From assembly GCF_001905825.1 (NCBI RefSeq), contig NZ_LIVV01000002.1:1-64000 (forward strand): DNA of 64,000 bases. Reading direction: 5' to 3'. Made by a program: the position numbers and the translations under genes. The DNA comes from Streptomyces sp. CB02009 (GTDB taxonomy: Bacteria > Actinomycetota > Actinomycetes > Streptomycetales > Streptomycetaceae). The notes beneath the pieces were generated by a model. The model was given only the letters and a program-made list of their open reading frames with translations, was not told where the DNA came from and made no database searches. This document shows positions 41,451 to 50,442 of this stretch, piece after piece; the first letter of the stretch is position 1, and each line of letters begins with the position of its first letter.

Positions 41451-42172
41451 CCCGTCGCCGCCCGCAGTCCGTACCCCACACCCCGTCGCGTGACGATGAG
41501 GGGCGCGTCGCCGCTCCGGTCCAACTTCCGCCGCAGATAACTGATGTACGTCTCCACCACGGTCGACTCCACGGCCGAGTCGTAGCTCCAGACGTGGCGC
41601 AGGATCTGCTCCTTGGTGACCACGCGGTCCGCGTTGCGCATCAGGTAGCGCAGCAGGTTGTACTCCGTCGGGGTGAGGTCCACGGGCCGGCCCGCCCGCC
41701 GTACGGTGAACGTCGCCTCGTCCAGCTCGACGTCGAGGTGCCGGAGCACGTCCCGGGGGGCCCGCTCCTCGCTGCTCCGCCGGGTGCGGCGCAGCACCGA
41801 GCGGACCCTGGCCACCACCTCGTCCACGTTGAACGGCTTGGTGATGTAGTCGTCGCCGCCGAGCGCCAGCCCGCTCACGATGTCCTGGGGGGCGTCCCGC
41901 GCGGTGAGGAAGATGATCGCGGTGTCCCAGGACCTCTCCCGCTCGCCCCGCAGCCGGCGGCACACCGACCAGCCGTTGCCGTCGGGGAGCATCACGTCGA
42001 GCAGGATCAGGTCGGGGCGGTGCCGCTCCGCCAACTCCAGCGCCTGACTGCCCGATTCGGCGAAGAGTACGGACAGACCGTGGAACTTGAGCGTGATGCC
42101 CAGTACATCGGCGATGCCGGGCTCGTCCTCCACGATGAGCACCGTGGCGGGTCTGCTGGTGTCGAGGTCCAT
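41447..42172 (-). CDS. OmpR-family response regulator
   Basis: A 241-residue regulator: receiver domain (VLIVEDEPGIADVL, phospho-acceptor in LILLDVMLPDGNGW, TKPF lysine) and C-terminal winged helix (VDLTPTEYNLLRYLMRNADR, YDSAVESTVVETYISYLRRKLD). Cotranscribed with and coupled to the kinase. Divergent from the MMPL gene over 174 bp, where two TGAGA elements 13 bp apart (42230, 42243) are candidate sites. Confidence 0.94.
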   Translation of the reverse strand: MDLDTSRPATVLIVEDEPGIADVLGITLKFHGLSVLFAESGSQALELAERHRPDLILLDVMLPDGNGWSVCRRLRGERERSWDTAIIFLTARDAPQDIVSGLALGGDDYITKPFNVDEVVARVRSVLRRTRRSSEERAPRDVLRHLDVELDEATFTVRRAGRPVDLTPTEYNLLRYLMRNADRVVTKEQILRHVWSYDSAVESTVVETYISYLRRKLDRSGDAPLIVTRRGVGYGLRAATG

Positions 42173-42229
42173 GCCCCCAGTATCGGGCCGCCCCGTCGCG
42201 TCCTTCTGGGGAAACGGCTGACGGCTGGT

Positions 42230-42252
42230 TGAGAGTTCCCTGTGAGAACCCG
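42230..42252. promoter_or_regulatory. Possible response regulator half-sites
   Basis: TGAGAGTTCCC (42230) and TGAGAACCCGG (42243) form an imperfect direct repeat in the region shared by the OmpR-type regulator and the MMPL gene. Weak evidence, based on position and repetition only. Confidence 0.25.
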
Positions 42253-42346
42253 GGGAGACTCCAGGAGCTTCTGGTCCACCCGTCCACCGCCGCTCAGGCT
42301 GATCAACAGACGGCAGGAATACCTGAGTTCGACCGGACGAGGAGTG

Positions 42347-44785
42347 ATGGACGTGGGGACGTGGGCCCGATGGTGCTTCCGGCGCAAGTGGGTGGTGATC
42401 GCGCTGTGGGTCGTCGTGCTGGTCGGCACGATCGGCGCGAGCAGCTCGCTCGGTGACAAGTACGCCAATGTGTTCGACCTGCCGGGGACGGATTCCTCCA
42501 AGGCCATCTCGCTGATGCAGGAGGCCTTCCCCGAGCAGGCCGGCGAGACCGACACCGTCGTCTGGCGGGTCGACGAGGGCAGCGTCCGCGACGACGAGGT
42601 CCGCACGAGGATGACCGCCGCCCTGGAGAAGGTCGCCGCGCAGCCGGACGTCGGCTCGGTCGCGAGCCCCTACGGCGAGGCCGGCGCCGGGCAGATCAGC
42701 GAGGACGGCCGCACCGCCTACGCGAGCGTCACCTTCACCAAGCAGGGCAACGAGCTCGAGATCGAGCAGATGAAGGCCCTCATCGAGACGGCCAGGGCCC
42801 CGGCCGGCGACGGGCTCGCGGTCGAGGTCGGCGGCGCCACCGTGGCGCTCGCCGAGGCGCCCCCTGCGCACCTCAGCGAGATCGTCGGCGTGCTCGCCGC
42901 CGCCGTCGTCCTCTTCCTCGCCTTCGGCTCCCTCTTCGGCATGCTCCTGCCGATCATCACGACCCTCTTCGCGGTCGGTACCGCCTCCGCCACCATCGCG
43001 CTGCTGAGCCGTGTGACCACGGTGCCCGAGGTGTCGACCTGGCTCGCGATGCTCGTCGGTCTCGGCGTCGGCATCGACTACGCCCTCTTCATCGTGACCC
43101 GCCACCGCAAGGGCATCCTCGCGGGCAGGACTCCGGAGGAGGCGGCCGTCACCGCCGTCAACACCTCGGGCAGGGCCGTCATCTTCGCCGGCGGAACCGT
43201 CTGCATCGCGCTCCTCGGCATGTTCGCCCTGCGCATGAGCTTCCTCAACGGTGTGACGATCTCGGCGGCCCTCACCGTCGTCATCACCGTCATCGCCTCC
43301 ATCACCGTTCTCCCGGCGATGCTGGGAGTCCTCGGGATGCGCGTCCTCAGCCGCCGCCAGCGCCGCCGGCTCGCCGCCGAGGGCCCGCGGGCCGAGAACA
43401 AGGCCCGGCTCACCGCCCGTTGGTCGCTGTACGTGGAGAAGCACCCGCGCGTCCTCGCCGCCGCCGCCTTCGCGGCCATGCTGGTCATCGCCGTGCCCGC
43501 CCTCTCGCTCCGCCTCGGCACCTCCGACCAGGGCAACAACCCGGAGACCAGCACCACCCGCCAGGCCTACGACCTGCTCGCCGAGGGCTTCGGCCCCGGC
43601 TTCAACGGCCCCCTCCAGGTGGTCGCCGAGGTGCCCGGCCCGCAGGACCGGACCGCCCTGGACGGACTGGTCGAGCGGCTGCGGAGCACCGAGGGCGTCG
43701 CCCAGGTGGTCCCGGTCCCGACCGGCGCGACGTCCAAGGTCGCCATCGTGCAGGTCGTGCCCACCACCAACCCGCAGTCCGAGGAGACCTCGGAGCTGAT
43801 CGACCGGATCCGCGAGGACGTCGTCCCCGCCGCGGAACAGGGCAGCGCCCTGCGCGCGTACGTCGGCGGCGGGACCGCCCTCGGCGAGGACTTCGCCGAC
43901 ACCCTCGCCGGCAAGCTGCCCGCCTTCGTCGGCGCCATCGTCGCCCTGGGCTTCCTGCTCCTGCTGGTCGCCTTCCGCAGCATCGTGGTACCGCTCACCG
44001 CCGCGGTCATGAACCTGATCGCCGCCGCGGCCTCCTTCGGCGTGGTGGTGGCGATCTTCCAGTGGGGCTGGGGCGGCGAGTTCCTCGCCGCCGGACGGCC
44101 GGGACCGATCGAGGCGTTCCTCCCGGTCATCATGCTGTCCCTGCTCTTCGGCCTCTCGATGGACTACCAGGTCTTCCTGGTCAGCCGGATGCACGAGGAA
44201 TGGGTCCACACCCGCGACAACGCGCGCGCGGTGCGGGTCGGCCTCGCCGAGTCCAGCCGGGTGATCAACGCCGCCGGCGTGATCATGATCTGTGTCTTCA
44301 GCGCCTTCATGCTGAGCGGCCAGCGGGCCACCGCCATGTTCGGCCTGGGCCTGGCCGGAGCGGTCGCCCTGGACGCCTTCATCCTGCGGACCGTGCTCGT
44401 GCCCGCCCTGATGCACCTGTTCGGCGCCTCCAACTGGTGGCTGCCGGGCTGGCTCGAGAAGCGCCTGCCGCACTTCGCCGTCGAGCCGCCGGAGGAGGAC
44501 GGGACCGGGCACGACGGTCTCGTCGTCCACGGATTCGTCCACACGGCGGACGGCTCCCCGGTCGAGGGGGCCGCGATCACCCTCCTCGCGAGCGACGGCG
44601 GCCAGGCCGACCGGGTGCTCTCCCACGTGGACGGGGGTTACGTCCTGACCGCTCCCGAGCAGGGCCTGTACGTGGTGTCGGTCGAGGCCCGCGACCACGC
44701 CCCGCACACGGCGGACGTCTCCGTCGGCGCGGTCCCCGTCCAGCGCGACCTGCGGCTCGCCCCGGCGGACACCCGGGCGCACTGA
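42347..44785 (+). CDS. MMPL-family exporter with C-terminal carboxypeptidase-regulatory-like domain
   Basis: An 812-residue RND/MMPL transporter: TM1 after RRKWVVIALWVVVLVG, two blocks of membrane segments (about 185-360 and 515-700) with LLVGLGVGIDYALFIVTRHR-like and SMDYQVFLVSRMHEEW motifs. ActII-3 of the actinorhodin cluster is a family relative. Residues 725-812 form a beta-sandwich-like CarboxypepD_reg domain (LVVHGFVHTADGSPVEGA...) after the last TM, an unusual add-on. GAGGAG before the ATG. Probably exports the product or an intermediate. Confidence 0.9.
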   Translation: MDVGTWARWCFRRKWVVIALWVVVLVGTIGASSSLGDKYANVFDLPGTDSSKAISLMQEAFPEQAGETDTVVWRVDEGSVRDDEVRTRMTAALEKVAAQPDVGSVASPYGEAGAGQISEDGRTAYASVTFTKQGNELEIEQMKALIETARAPAGDGLAVEVGGATVALAEAPPAHLSEIVGVLAAAVVLFLAFGSLFGMLLPIITTLFAVGTASATIALLSRVTTVPEVSTWLAMLVGLGVGIDYALFIVTRHRKGILAGRTPEEAAVTAVNTSGRAVIFAGGTVCIALLGMFALRMSFLNGVTISAALTVVITVIASITVLPAMLGVLGMRVLSRRQRRRLAAEGPRAENKARLTARWSLYVEKHPRVLAAAAFAAMLVIAVPALSLRLGTSDQGNNPETSTTRQAYDLLAEGFGPGFNGPLQVVAEVPGPQDRTALDGLVERLRSTEGVAQVVPVPTGATSKVAIVQVVPTTNPQSEETSELIDRIREDVVPAAEQGSALRAYVGGGTALGEDFADTLAGKLPAFVGAIVALGFLLLLVAFRSIVVPLTAAVMNLIAAAASFGVVVAIFQWGWGGEFLAAGRPGPIEAFLPVIMLSLLFGLSMDYQVFLVSRMHEEWVHTRDNARAVRVGLAESSRVINAAGVIMICVFSAFMLSGQRATAMFGLGLAGAVALDAFILRTVLVPALMHLFGASNWWLPGWLEKRLPHFAVEPPEEDGTGHDGLVVHGFVHTADGSPVEGAAITLLASDGGQADRVLSHVDGGYVLTAPEQGLYVVSVEARDHAPHTADVSVGAVPVQRDLRLAPADTRAH

Positions 44786-44789
44786 CCGC

Positions 44790-44857
44790 GGCCCGCGGCC
44801 GCCACGGCCGCGGGCCCCGTGAACGACCCCCTCCGCAATCCCCCGCCGGAGGGGGTC
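44790..44857 (+). terminator. Two stacked terminator hairpins
   Basis: GGCCCGCGGCCG/CGGCCGCGGGCC (44790-44801, 44805-44816) and GACCCCCTCCG/CGGAGGGGGTC (44825-44835, 44847-44857), both perfect. They follow the MMPL gene and mark the probable right end of the cluster. Confidence 0.85.
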
Positions 44858-45026
44858 CTCGCACGTCCCGACCTGTCCCGCACCTGCGCGGAAGCCGCAC
44901 CGGACCCCGTGGCGGAACCCGGACCGGACCGCGTACCGGAACGCGCCGAGGACCGCCAATGGGCCAGGCCAATGACGTTTTCCACAGGGGTGGTACGGCC
45001 GCCGGGCTGCGCGTACGGTGCCAGTC

Positions 45027-45860
45027 ATGAAGATCCTCATCAGCGCCGACATGGAGGGCGCGACCGGTGTGACCTGGCCCGGCGACGTGCTGCCCGGCAC
45101 GCCCCAGTGGGAGCGGTGCCGCTCGATGTTCACCTCCGACGTGAACGCCGCGGTGCTCGGCTTCTTCGACGGCGGAGCCGACGAGGTCCTCATCAACGAA
45201 GCGCACTGGTCCATGCGGAACCTGCTCCTGGAGCGGCTCGACGAGCGGGCCGAGATGATCACCGGCCGGCACAAGACCCTCTCCATGGTCGAGGGCGTCC
45301 AGCACGGGGACGTCGACGGCATCGCCTTCGTCGGCTACCACACCGGCGCCGGCACCGAGGGCGTCCTCGCCCACACTTATCTCGCCAACTCGATCACCGG
45401 CGTCTGGCTCAACGGCGAGCGGGCCAGCGAGGGCCTGCTCAACGCCCATGTGGTCGCGGAGTACGGCGTGCCCGTCGTCCTCGTCACCGGCGACGACCTG
45501 ACCTGCGAGGACGCCCTCGGCTACGCGCCGGAGGCACCCAAGGTCGCCGTCAAGGACTACGTCTCGCGGTACGCGGCGGTGTGCCGGACCCCGGCCAGAA
45601 CCGCCGCCGACATCCGCGCTGCCGCGAAGACCGGCGCCGCGCTCGCCGTCCGCCACGAGCCGGTCCACGGCGGCCCCTTCACCGTGGAGCTGGAGTTCGA
45701 CGCCGAGCATCTGGGCGCGGCCGCCACGGTGGTTCCCGGCGTGGCGCGCGGCGCGGAGCGGCGCGTCGCCTACACGAGCGAGACGATGTACGAGGCAATC
45801 CGCACATTCAAAGCGGTCACGACGATCGTCTCGGCCGCGGTGGAGGAGCAGTATGGCTGA
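45027..45860 (+). CDS. M55 family D-aminopeptidase (DppA-like)
   Basis: A 277-residue zinc peptidase: ISADMEGATGV with metal ligands at the N-terminus, NEAHWSMRNLL and FVGYHTGAG. Family members release N-terminal D-amino acids from peptides, fitting cell-wall peptide recycling. ATG at 45027 chosen because MKILISADMEG is the family start; a GTG nine bases upstream is possible. Its stop overlaps the next gene by eight bases. Confidence 0.9.
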   Translation: MKILISADMEGATGVTWPGDVLPGTPQWERCRSMFTSDVNAAVLGFFDGGADEVLINEAHWSMRNLLLERLDERAEMITGRHKTLSMVEGVQHGDVDGIAFVGYHTGAGTEGVLAHTYLANSITGVWLNGERASEGLLNAHVVAEYGVPVVLVTGDDLTCEDALGYAPEAPKVAVKDYVSRYAAVCRTPARTAADIRAAAKTGAALAVRHEPVHGGPFTVELEFDAEHLGAAATVVPGVARGAERRVAYTSETMYEAIRTFKAVTTIVSAAVEEQYG

Positions 45861-47187
45861 GGAGGTCCGGGGCCCGGACACGACAGCGCTCGACGAGGTG
45901 GTCACCTTCACCTCCGAGCTCATCCGCATCGACACCACCAACCGGGGCGGCGGCGACTGCCGTGAGCGGCCCGCCGCCGAGTACGTCGCCGAGCGCCTCG
46001 CCGCCGCCGGCATCGAACCCACCCTCCTGGAGCGGACCCCCGGCCGCACCAACGTGGTGGCGCGCATCCCCGGCACCGACCCCTCGGCCGAGGCCCTCCT
46101 CGTCCACGGCCATCTGGACGTCGTGCCCGCCGACCCCGCCGAGTGGACCACCCACCCCTTCTCCGGCGAGGTCCGCGACGGGGTCGTCTGGGGCCGCGGC
46201 GCCGTCGACATGAAGAACATGGACGCGATGGTCCTGGCCGTCGTCCGCTCCTGGGCCCGGCAGGGCATCCGGCCGCGCCGCGACATCGTCCTGGCCTACA
46301 CCGCCGACGAGGAGGCGAGCGCCGAGGACGGCTCCGGCTTCCTCGCCGACCGCCACGCCGCGCTCTTCGAGGGCTGCACCGAGGGCATCAGCGAGTCCGG
46401 GGCCTTCAGCTTCCACCCGCAGCCCGGCACCACCCTCTACCCGATCGCCGCAGGGGAGCGGGGCACCGCCTGGCTCAAGCTCACCGCGCACGGCCGCGCC
46501 GGGCACGGCTCCAAGGTCAACACGGCCAACGCCGTCACCCGCCTCGCCGAAGCCGTCGCCCGGATCGGCTCGCACGCCTGGCCCGTCCGGCTCACCGCCA
46601 CCGTCCGCGCCGCCCTCGCCGAACTCGCCGCGCTCTACGCGATCGACATCGACGTCCACTCGCCGCACCTCGACGTGGACCTCCTCCTCGGCAAGCTCGG
46701 CCCCGCCGCCGCCCTCGTCGCGCCGACCGTCCGCAACAGCAGCAACCCGACGATGCTCGACGCCGGCTACAAGGTCAACGTCATCCCGGGCCAGGCCGTC
46801 GCCCACATCGACGGGCGGACACTGCCGGGCACCGAGGAGGAGTTCGCCGCGACCATGGACGAGCTCACCGGCCCGTACGTGGAGTGGGAGTTCCACCACC
46901 GCGAGGTCGCCCTGGAGGCCCCCGTCGACTCGCCGACCTTCGCGAAGCTGCGGGCCGCCGTCGAGCGCTTCGACCCGGACGGCCACGTCGTGCCGTTCAC
47001 CATGTCGGGCGGCACCGACGCCAAGCAGTTCTCCCGGCTCGGCATCACCGGCTACGGCTTCTCGCCGCTCCGGCTGCCCCCGGAACTCGACTACGGAGCG
47101 CTCTTCCACGGCGTCGACGAACGCGTCCCCGTGGACGCGCTGCACTTCGGCGTCCGAGTGCTCGACCACTACCTGAAGTCGGCCTAG
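45853..47187 (+). CDS. M20 family metallopeptidase
   Basis: A 444-residue dinuclear zinc peptidase: LLVHGHLDVVPAD, WGRGAVDMKNMDAM, TADEEASAEDG and the dimerisation domain AHGRAGHGSKVNTANAV. Probably an amidohydrolase or carboxypeptidase on small peptides. Overlaps the M55 gene, so the two are cotranslated. Confidence 0.92.
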   Translation: MAEEVRGPDTTALDEVVTFTSELIRIDTTNRGGGDCRERPAAEYVAERLAAAGIEPTLLERTPGRTNVVARIPGTDPSAEALLVHGHLDVVPADPAEWTTHPFSGEVRDGVVWGRGAVDMKNMDAMVLAVVRSWARQGIRPRRDIVLAYTADEEASAEDGSGFLADRHAALFEGCTEGISESGAFSFHPQPGTTLYPIAAGERGTAWLKLTAHGRAGHGSKVNTANAVTRLAEAVARIGSHAWPVRLTATVRAALAELAALYAIDIDVHSPHLDVDLLLGKLGPAAALVAPTVRNSSNPTMLDAGYKVNVIPGQAVAHIDGRTLPGTEEEFAATMDELTGPYVEWEFHHREVALEAPVDSPTFAKLRAAVERFDPDGHVVPFTMSGGTDAKQFSRLGITGYGFSPLRLPPELDYGALFHGVDERVPVDALHFGVRVLDHYLKSA

Positions 47188-47242
47188 GACAGGCCGAAGG
47201 ACCGTCATCGTTTCGCGTCACACCGTGACAGGGGGAGCTGGG

Positions 47243-49243
47243 ATGAAAACGATCGCCGCCCACGGCAGCTGGCCGTCACCCGTCGACGCGGCGCTCGCCG
47301 CCGCCCACGACGGGCGGCCCGAGTACCCCGGCGTCGTCGGCGACGAGCTGTGGTGGACCGCGCCACGCCCCGCCGAGGGAGGCAGGCGCGCCCTCGTGCG
47401 ACGGCGCGCCGACGGCACCGAGGAGAGCCTGCTGCCCGCCCCGTGGAACGTCCGCAGCCGGGTGATCGAGTACGGAGGCCTCCCCTGGGCGGCGGTCCCG
47501 CGCCCGGCCGGCGGACCCCTCGCCGTCTTCTGCCACTTCCCCGACCAGCGGCTCTACGCCTACGAGCCCGACGCCGCGGCCGGCGCCGGGCCCCGGCCCC
47601 TCACCCCCGTCTCCGCGACCGGCGGCGGACTGCGCTGGGCGGACCCGGTCGTCCACGCCGACCGCGGCGAGGTGTGGTGCGTCCTGGAGGAGTTCACCGG
47701 CCCCGCCCCGACGGACGTGCGCCGGGTGATCGTCGCCGTACCCCTCGACGGCTCCGCCGCCGACGACCGCGCGGCCGTCCGGGAACTCTCCGACGGGCGC
47801 CACCGGTTCGTGACCGGTCCCCGGCTCTCCCCGGACGGCCGCAGGGCGGCCTGGATCGGCTGGGACCACCCCCGGATGCCCTGGGACGGCACCGAGGTGC
47901 AGCTCGCCGACGTCACCCCCGACGGCACCTTCGACCGGGCCACGACCGTCGCGGGCGGGCCTTCCGAGTCGATCCCGCAGGTCGACTGGGACGCGGCCGG
48001 ACGGCTCCTCCTCGTCAGCGACCGCTCCGGCTGGTGGAACCTCTACCGGGCGGAGGTCGGCACCGACGGCGGCCTCGGGGAACCGGCCGCGCTCTGCCCC
48101 CGCGCCGAGGAGTTCGGCGGACCGCTCTGGAAGATCGGGCTGAACTGGTTCACGCCCCTGGAGAACGGTCTGGTCGCCGTCGTCCACGGCAAGGGCACCA
48201 CCGCCCTCGGCATCCTCGACCCCGACCGCGGCTCGCTCGTCGACGCCGCCGGCCCCTGGACCGAATGGGCCCCGACCCTCGCCGCCCACGGCAGCCGCGT
48301 GGTCGGCGTCGCCGCCTCCCCGCACACCTCCTACGAACTCGTCGAGCTCGACGCCCGCACCGGCCGCACCCGGGTCGTCGGCGCCGCCCACACCGACGCC
48401 GTCGACCCCGCCCACCACCCCCGACCCCGCGTCCGCACCTTCACCGGCCCCGGCGGCCGCGAGATCCACGCGCAGATCTACCCGCCGCACCACCCCGGCT
48501 TCGCCGGCCCCGAGGGCGAACTCCCGCCCTATGTGATCTGGGCCCACGGCGGCCCCACCGGCCACGCCCCGCTCGTCCTCGACCTGGAGATCACCTACTT
48601 CACCTCGCGCGGCATCGGCGTCGCCGAGGTCAACTACGGCGGCTCCACCGGCTACGGCCGGGAGTACCGCGAGCGGCTGCGCGAGCAGTGGGGCGTCGTC
48701 GACGTCGAGGACTGCGCGGCCGTCGCCGCGGCACTCGCCGCCGAGGGAACCGCGGACCCGGCCCGGCTCGCCGTCCGCGGCGGCAGCGCCGGCGGCTGGA
48801 CGACGGCCGCCTCCCTCGTCTCCACCGACGTGTACGCCTGCGGCACGATCATCTACCCCATCCTCGACCTGCGGGGCTGGGCCACCGACGAGACCCACGA
48901 CTTCGAGTCCCAGTACCTCCACGGGCTCATCGGCTCCCTCGACGACGTCCCCGCCCGCTACAAGGAGCGCTCGCCCATCGAGCACGTCGACCGCGTCACC
49001 GCGCCCTTCCTGCTGCTCCAGGGCCTCGACGACGTCATCTGCCCACCCGCGCAGGCCGAGCGCTTCCTCACCCGCACCGCCGGCCGGGGCGTCCCGCACG
49101 CCTACCTCGCCTTCGAGGGGGAGGGACACGGCTTCCGCAGGGCCGACACGATGGTCCGCGCCCTGGAGGCCGAACTCTCCCTGTACGTACGGACCTTCGG
49201 CATCACCCGGACGGACGTGCCCGACCTGGAGTACCGCACGTGA
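47243..49243 (+). CDS. S9 family prolyl oligopeptidase-like serine peptidase
   Basis: A 666-residue protein: N-terminal beta-propeller (about 20-400) and C-terminal alpha/beta hydrolase with VRGGSAGGWTTAAS nucleophile, LDDVICPPAQ acid and GEGHGFR histidine. Cytoplasmic (no signal peptide). ATG 47243 chosen after GGGGGAG; an in-frame GTG lies 18 bases upstream. It ends in a GTGA overlap with the S66 gene. Confidence 0.91.
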   Translation: MKTIAAHGSWPSPVDAALAAAHDGRPEYPGVVGDELWWTAPRPAEGGRRALVRRRADGTEESLLPAPWNVRSRVIEYGGLPWAAVPRPAGGPLAVFCHFPDQRLYAYEPDAAAGAGPRPLTPVSATGGGLRWADPVVHADRGEVWCVLEEFTGPAPTDVRRVIVAVPLDGSAADDRAAVRELSDGRHRFVTGPRLSPDGRRAAWIGWDHPRMPWDGTEVQLADVTPDGTFDRATTVAGGPSESIPQVDWDAAGRLLLVSDRSGWWNLYRAEVGTDGGLGEPAALCPRAEEFGGPLWKIGLNWFTPLENGLVAVVHGKGTTALGILDPDRGSLVDAAGPWTEWAPTLAAHGSRVVGVAASPHTSYELVELDARTGRTRVVGAAHTDAVDPAHHPRPRVRTFTGPGGREIHAQIYPPHHPGFAGPEGELPPYVIWAHGGPTGHAPLVLDLEITYFTSRGIGVAEVNYGGSTGYGREYRERLREQWGVVDVEDCAAVAAALAAEGTADPARLAVRGGSAGGWTTAASLVSTDVYACGTIIYPILDLRGWATDETHDFESQYLHGLIGSLDDVPARYKERSPIEHVDRVTAPFLLLQGLDDVICPPAQAERFLTRTAGRGVPHAYLAFEGEGHGFRRADTMVRALEAELSLYVRTFGITRTDVPDLEYRT

Positions 49244-50217
49244 CAGCACCCGACCCCGCCCTCCCCAGCCCGGCGGAGGCCCGGCCCCCGGCCGGCCCGC
49301 TCACCCGGCCCGAGCGGCTGCGGCCCGGCGCCCGGGTCGCCGTCGTCGCCCCCGCGGGGCCCGTCCCCGAGGAGCGGCTGCGGGCGGGGCTCGACATCCT
49401 CCGCGGCTGGGACCTCGACCCCGTCGTCGCCCCGCACGTCCTGGACACCCACCCCGTCCTCGACCACCTGGCGGGCGCCGACCGGGCCAGGGCCCGCGAC
49501 CTGACCGAGGCCTGGTGCGACCCCTCGGTCTCCGCCGTCCTCTGCGCGCGCGGCGGATTCGGGGCCCAGCGCATGGTCGACCTCGTCGACTGGCGGGCCA
49601 TCAGGGAGGCCGGGCCCAAGGCGTTCGTCGGCTACAGCGACATCACCGCCCTGCACGAGGCCTTCGCCGTCCGGGCCGGCTACTCCACCCTGCACGGCCC
49701 GATGGTCGCCGCGGGCACCTTCCTCTCGGACCCGCGCACCCAGGAGTCCCTGCGGGCCACACTGTTCACACCCGAGTCGGTGCGCACGCTCGGCCTGGAC
49801 ACGGCCCGGACCCTGGCACCGGGGCGCGCCCGCGGCGTGACCCTCGGCGGCTGCGTCAGCCTCCTCGCCGCCGACCTCGGCACCCCGCACGCCCGCCCCT
49901 CCGCTCGCGGCGGACTGCTGCTCCTGGAGGACGTGGGGGAGGAGCCGTACCGGCTCGACCGCATCCTCACCCAGCTCCTCCGCTCCGGCTGGCTCGACGG
50001 CGTCGCGGGCATCGCCCTCGGCTCCTGGGCGGAGTGCGGCCCGTACGAGGAGATCCGGGCGGTCCTCCTGGACCGCCTCGGCGACCTCGGCGTCCCGGTC
50101 GTGGAGGAACTGGGCTTCGGCCACAGCGAGACGGCCCTGACCATGCCGCTCGGCGTGTCGGCCGTCCTGGACACGGAGAAGAACACCCTCACCCTGGACG
50201 TCCCGGCCCTGCGCTGA
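49240..50217 (+). CDS. S66 family LD-carboxypeptidase
   Basis: A 325-residue peptidase: RLRPGARVAVVAPAGPV, CARGGFGAQRMVDL, FVGYSDITALHEA (nucleophile region often GxSD) and GFGHSETALTMPLG. Such enzymes trim the terminal D-Ala from tetrapeptides in peptidoglycan recycling. Last of the four-peptidase operon starting at 45027; the D-aminopeptidase partner supports a wall-peptide role. Confidence 0.9.
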   Translation: MTAPDPALPSPAEARPPAGPLTRPERLRPGARVAVVAPAGPVPEERLRAGLDILRGWDLDPVVAPHVLDTHPVLDHLAGADRARARDLTEAWCDPSVSAVLCARGGFGAQRMVDLVDWRAIREAGPKAFVGYSDITALHEAFAVRAGYSTLHGPMVAAGTFLSDPRTQESLRATLFTPESVRTLGLDTARTLAPGRARGVTLGGCVSLLAADLGTPHARPSARGGLLLLEDVGEEPYRLDRILTQLLRSGWLDGVAGIALGSWAECGPYEEIRAVLLDRLGDLGVPVVEELGFGHSETALTMPLGVSAVLDTEKNTLTLDVPALR

Positions 50218-50384
50218 GCGGCGGCCGGGCGGCGACGCGAGGTGGGGGGAGGGGGAGGCGGACGAGAGGCCCGGGACGGTACGGGCCTCCCCGACACGGC
50301 CCTTCACTGAATCTCCGTCAACAACCCTCGTTCGGCGCATTGACGGGCTCTTACACGTGTCACAGCATGGGCGCTGCCCGGGTC

Positions 50385-50398
50385 TCTACCAGTCGGTA
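50385..50398. promoter_or_regulatory. Small palindrome before CocE-like gene
   Basis: CTACCAGTCGGTAG: 5-bp arms around four bases, about 45 bp before the GTG. It looks like a regulator half-site pair of TetR type, but no regulator is adjacent. Position is within about two bases. Confidence 0.3.
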
Positions 50399-50442
50399 GG
50401 AGTCGTGGGCTGCTCGGCGTCGTCCTCAGCGTGGAGGTCTCT

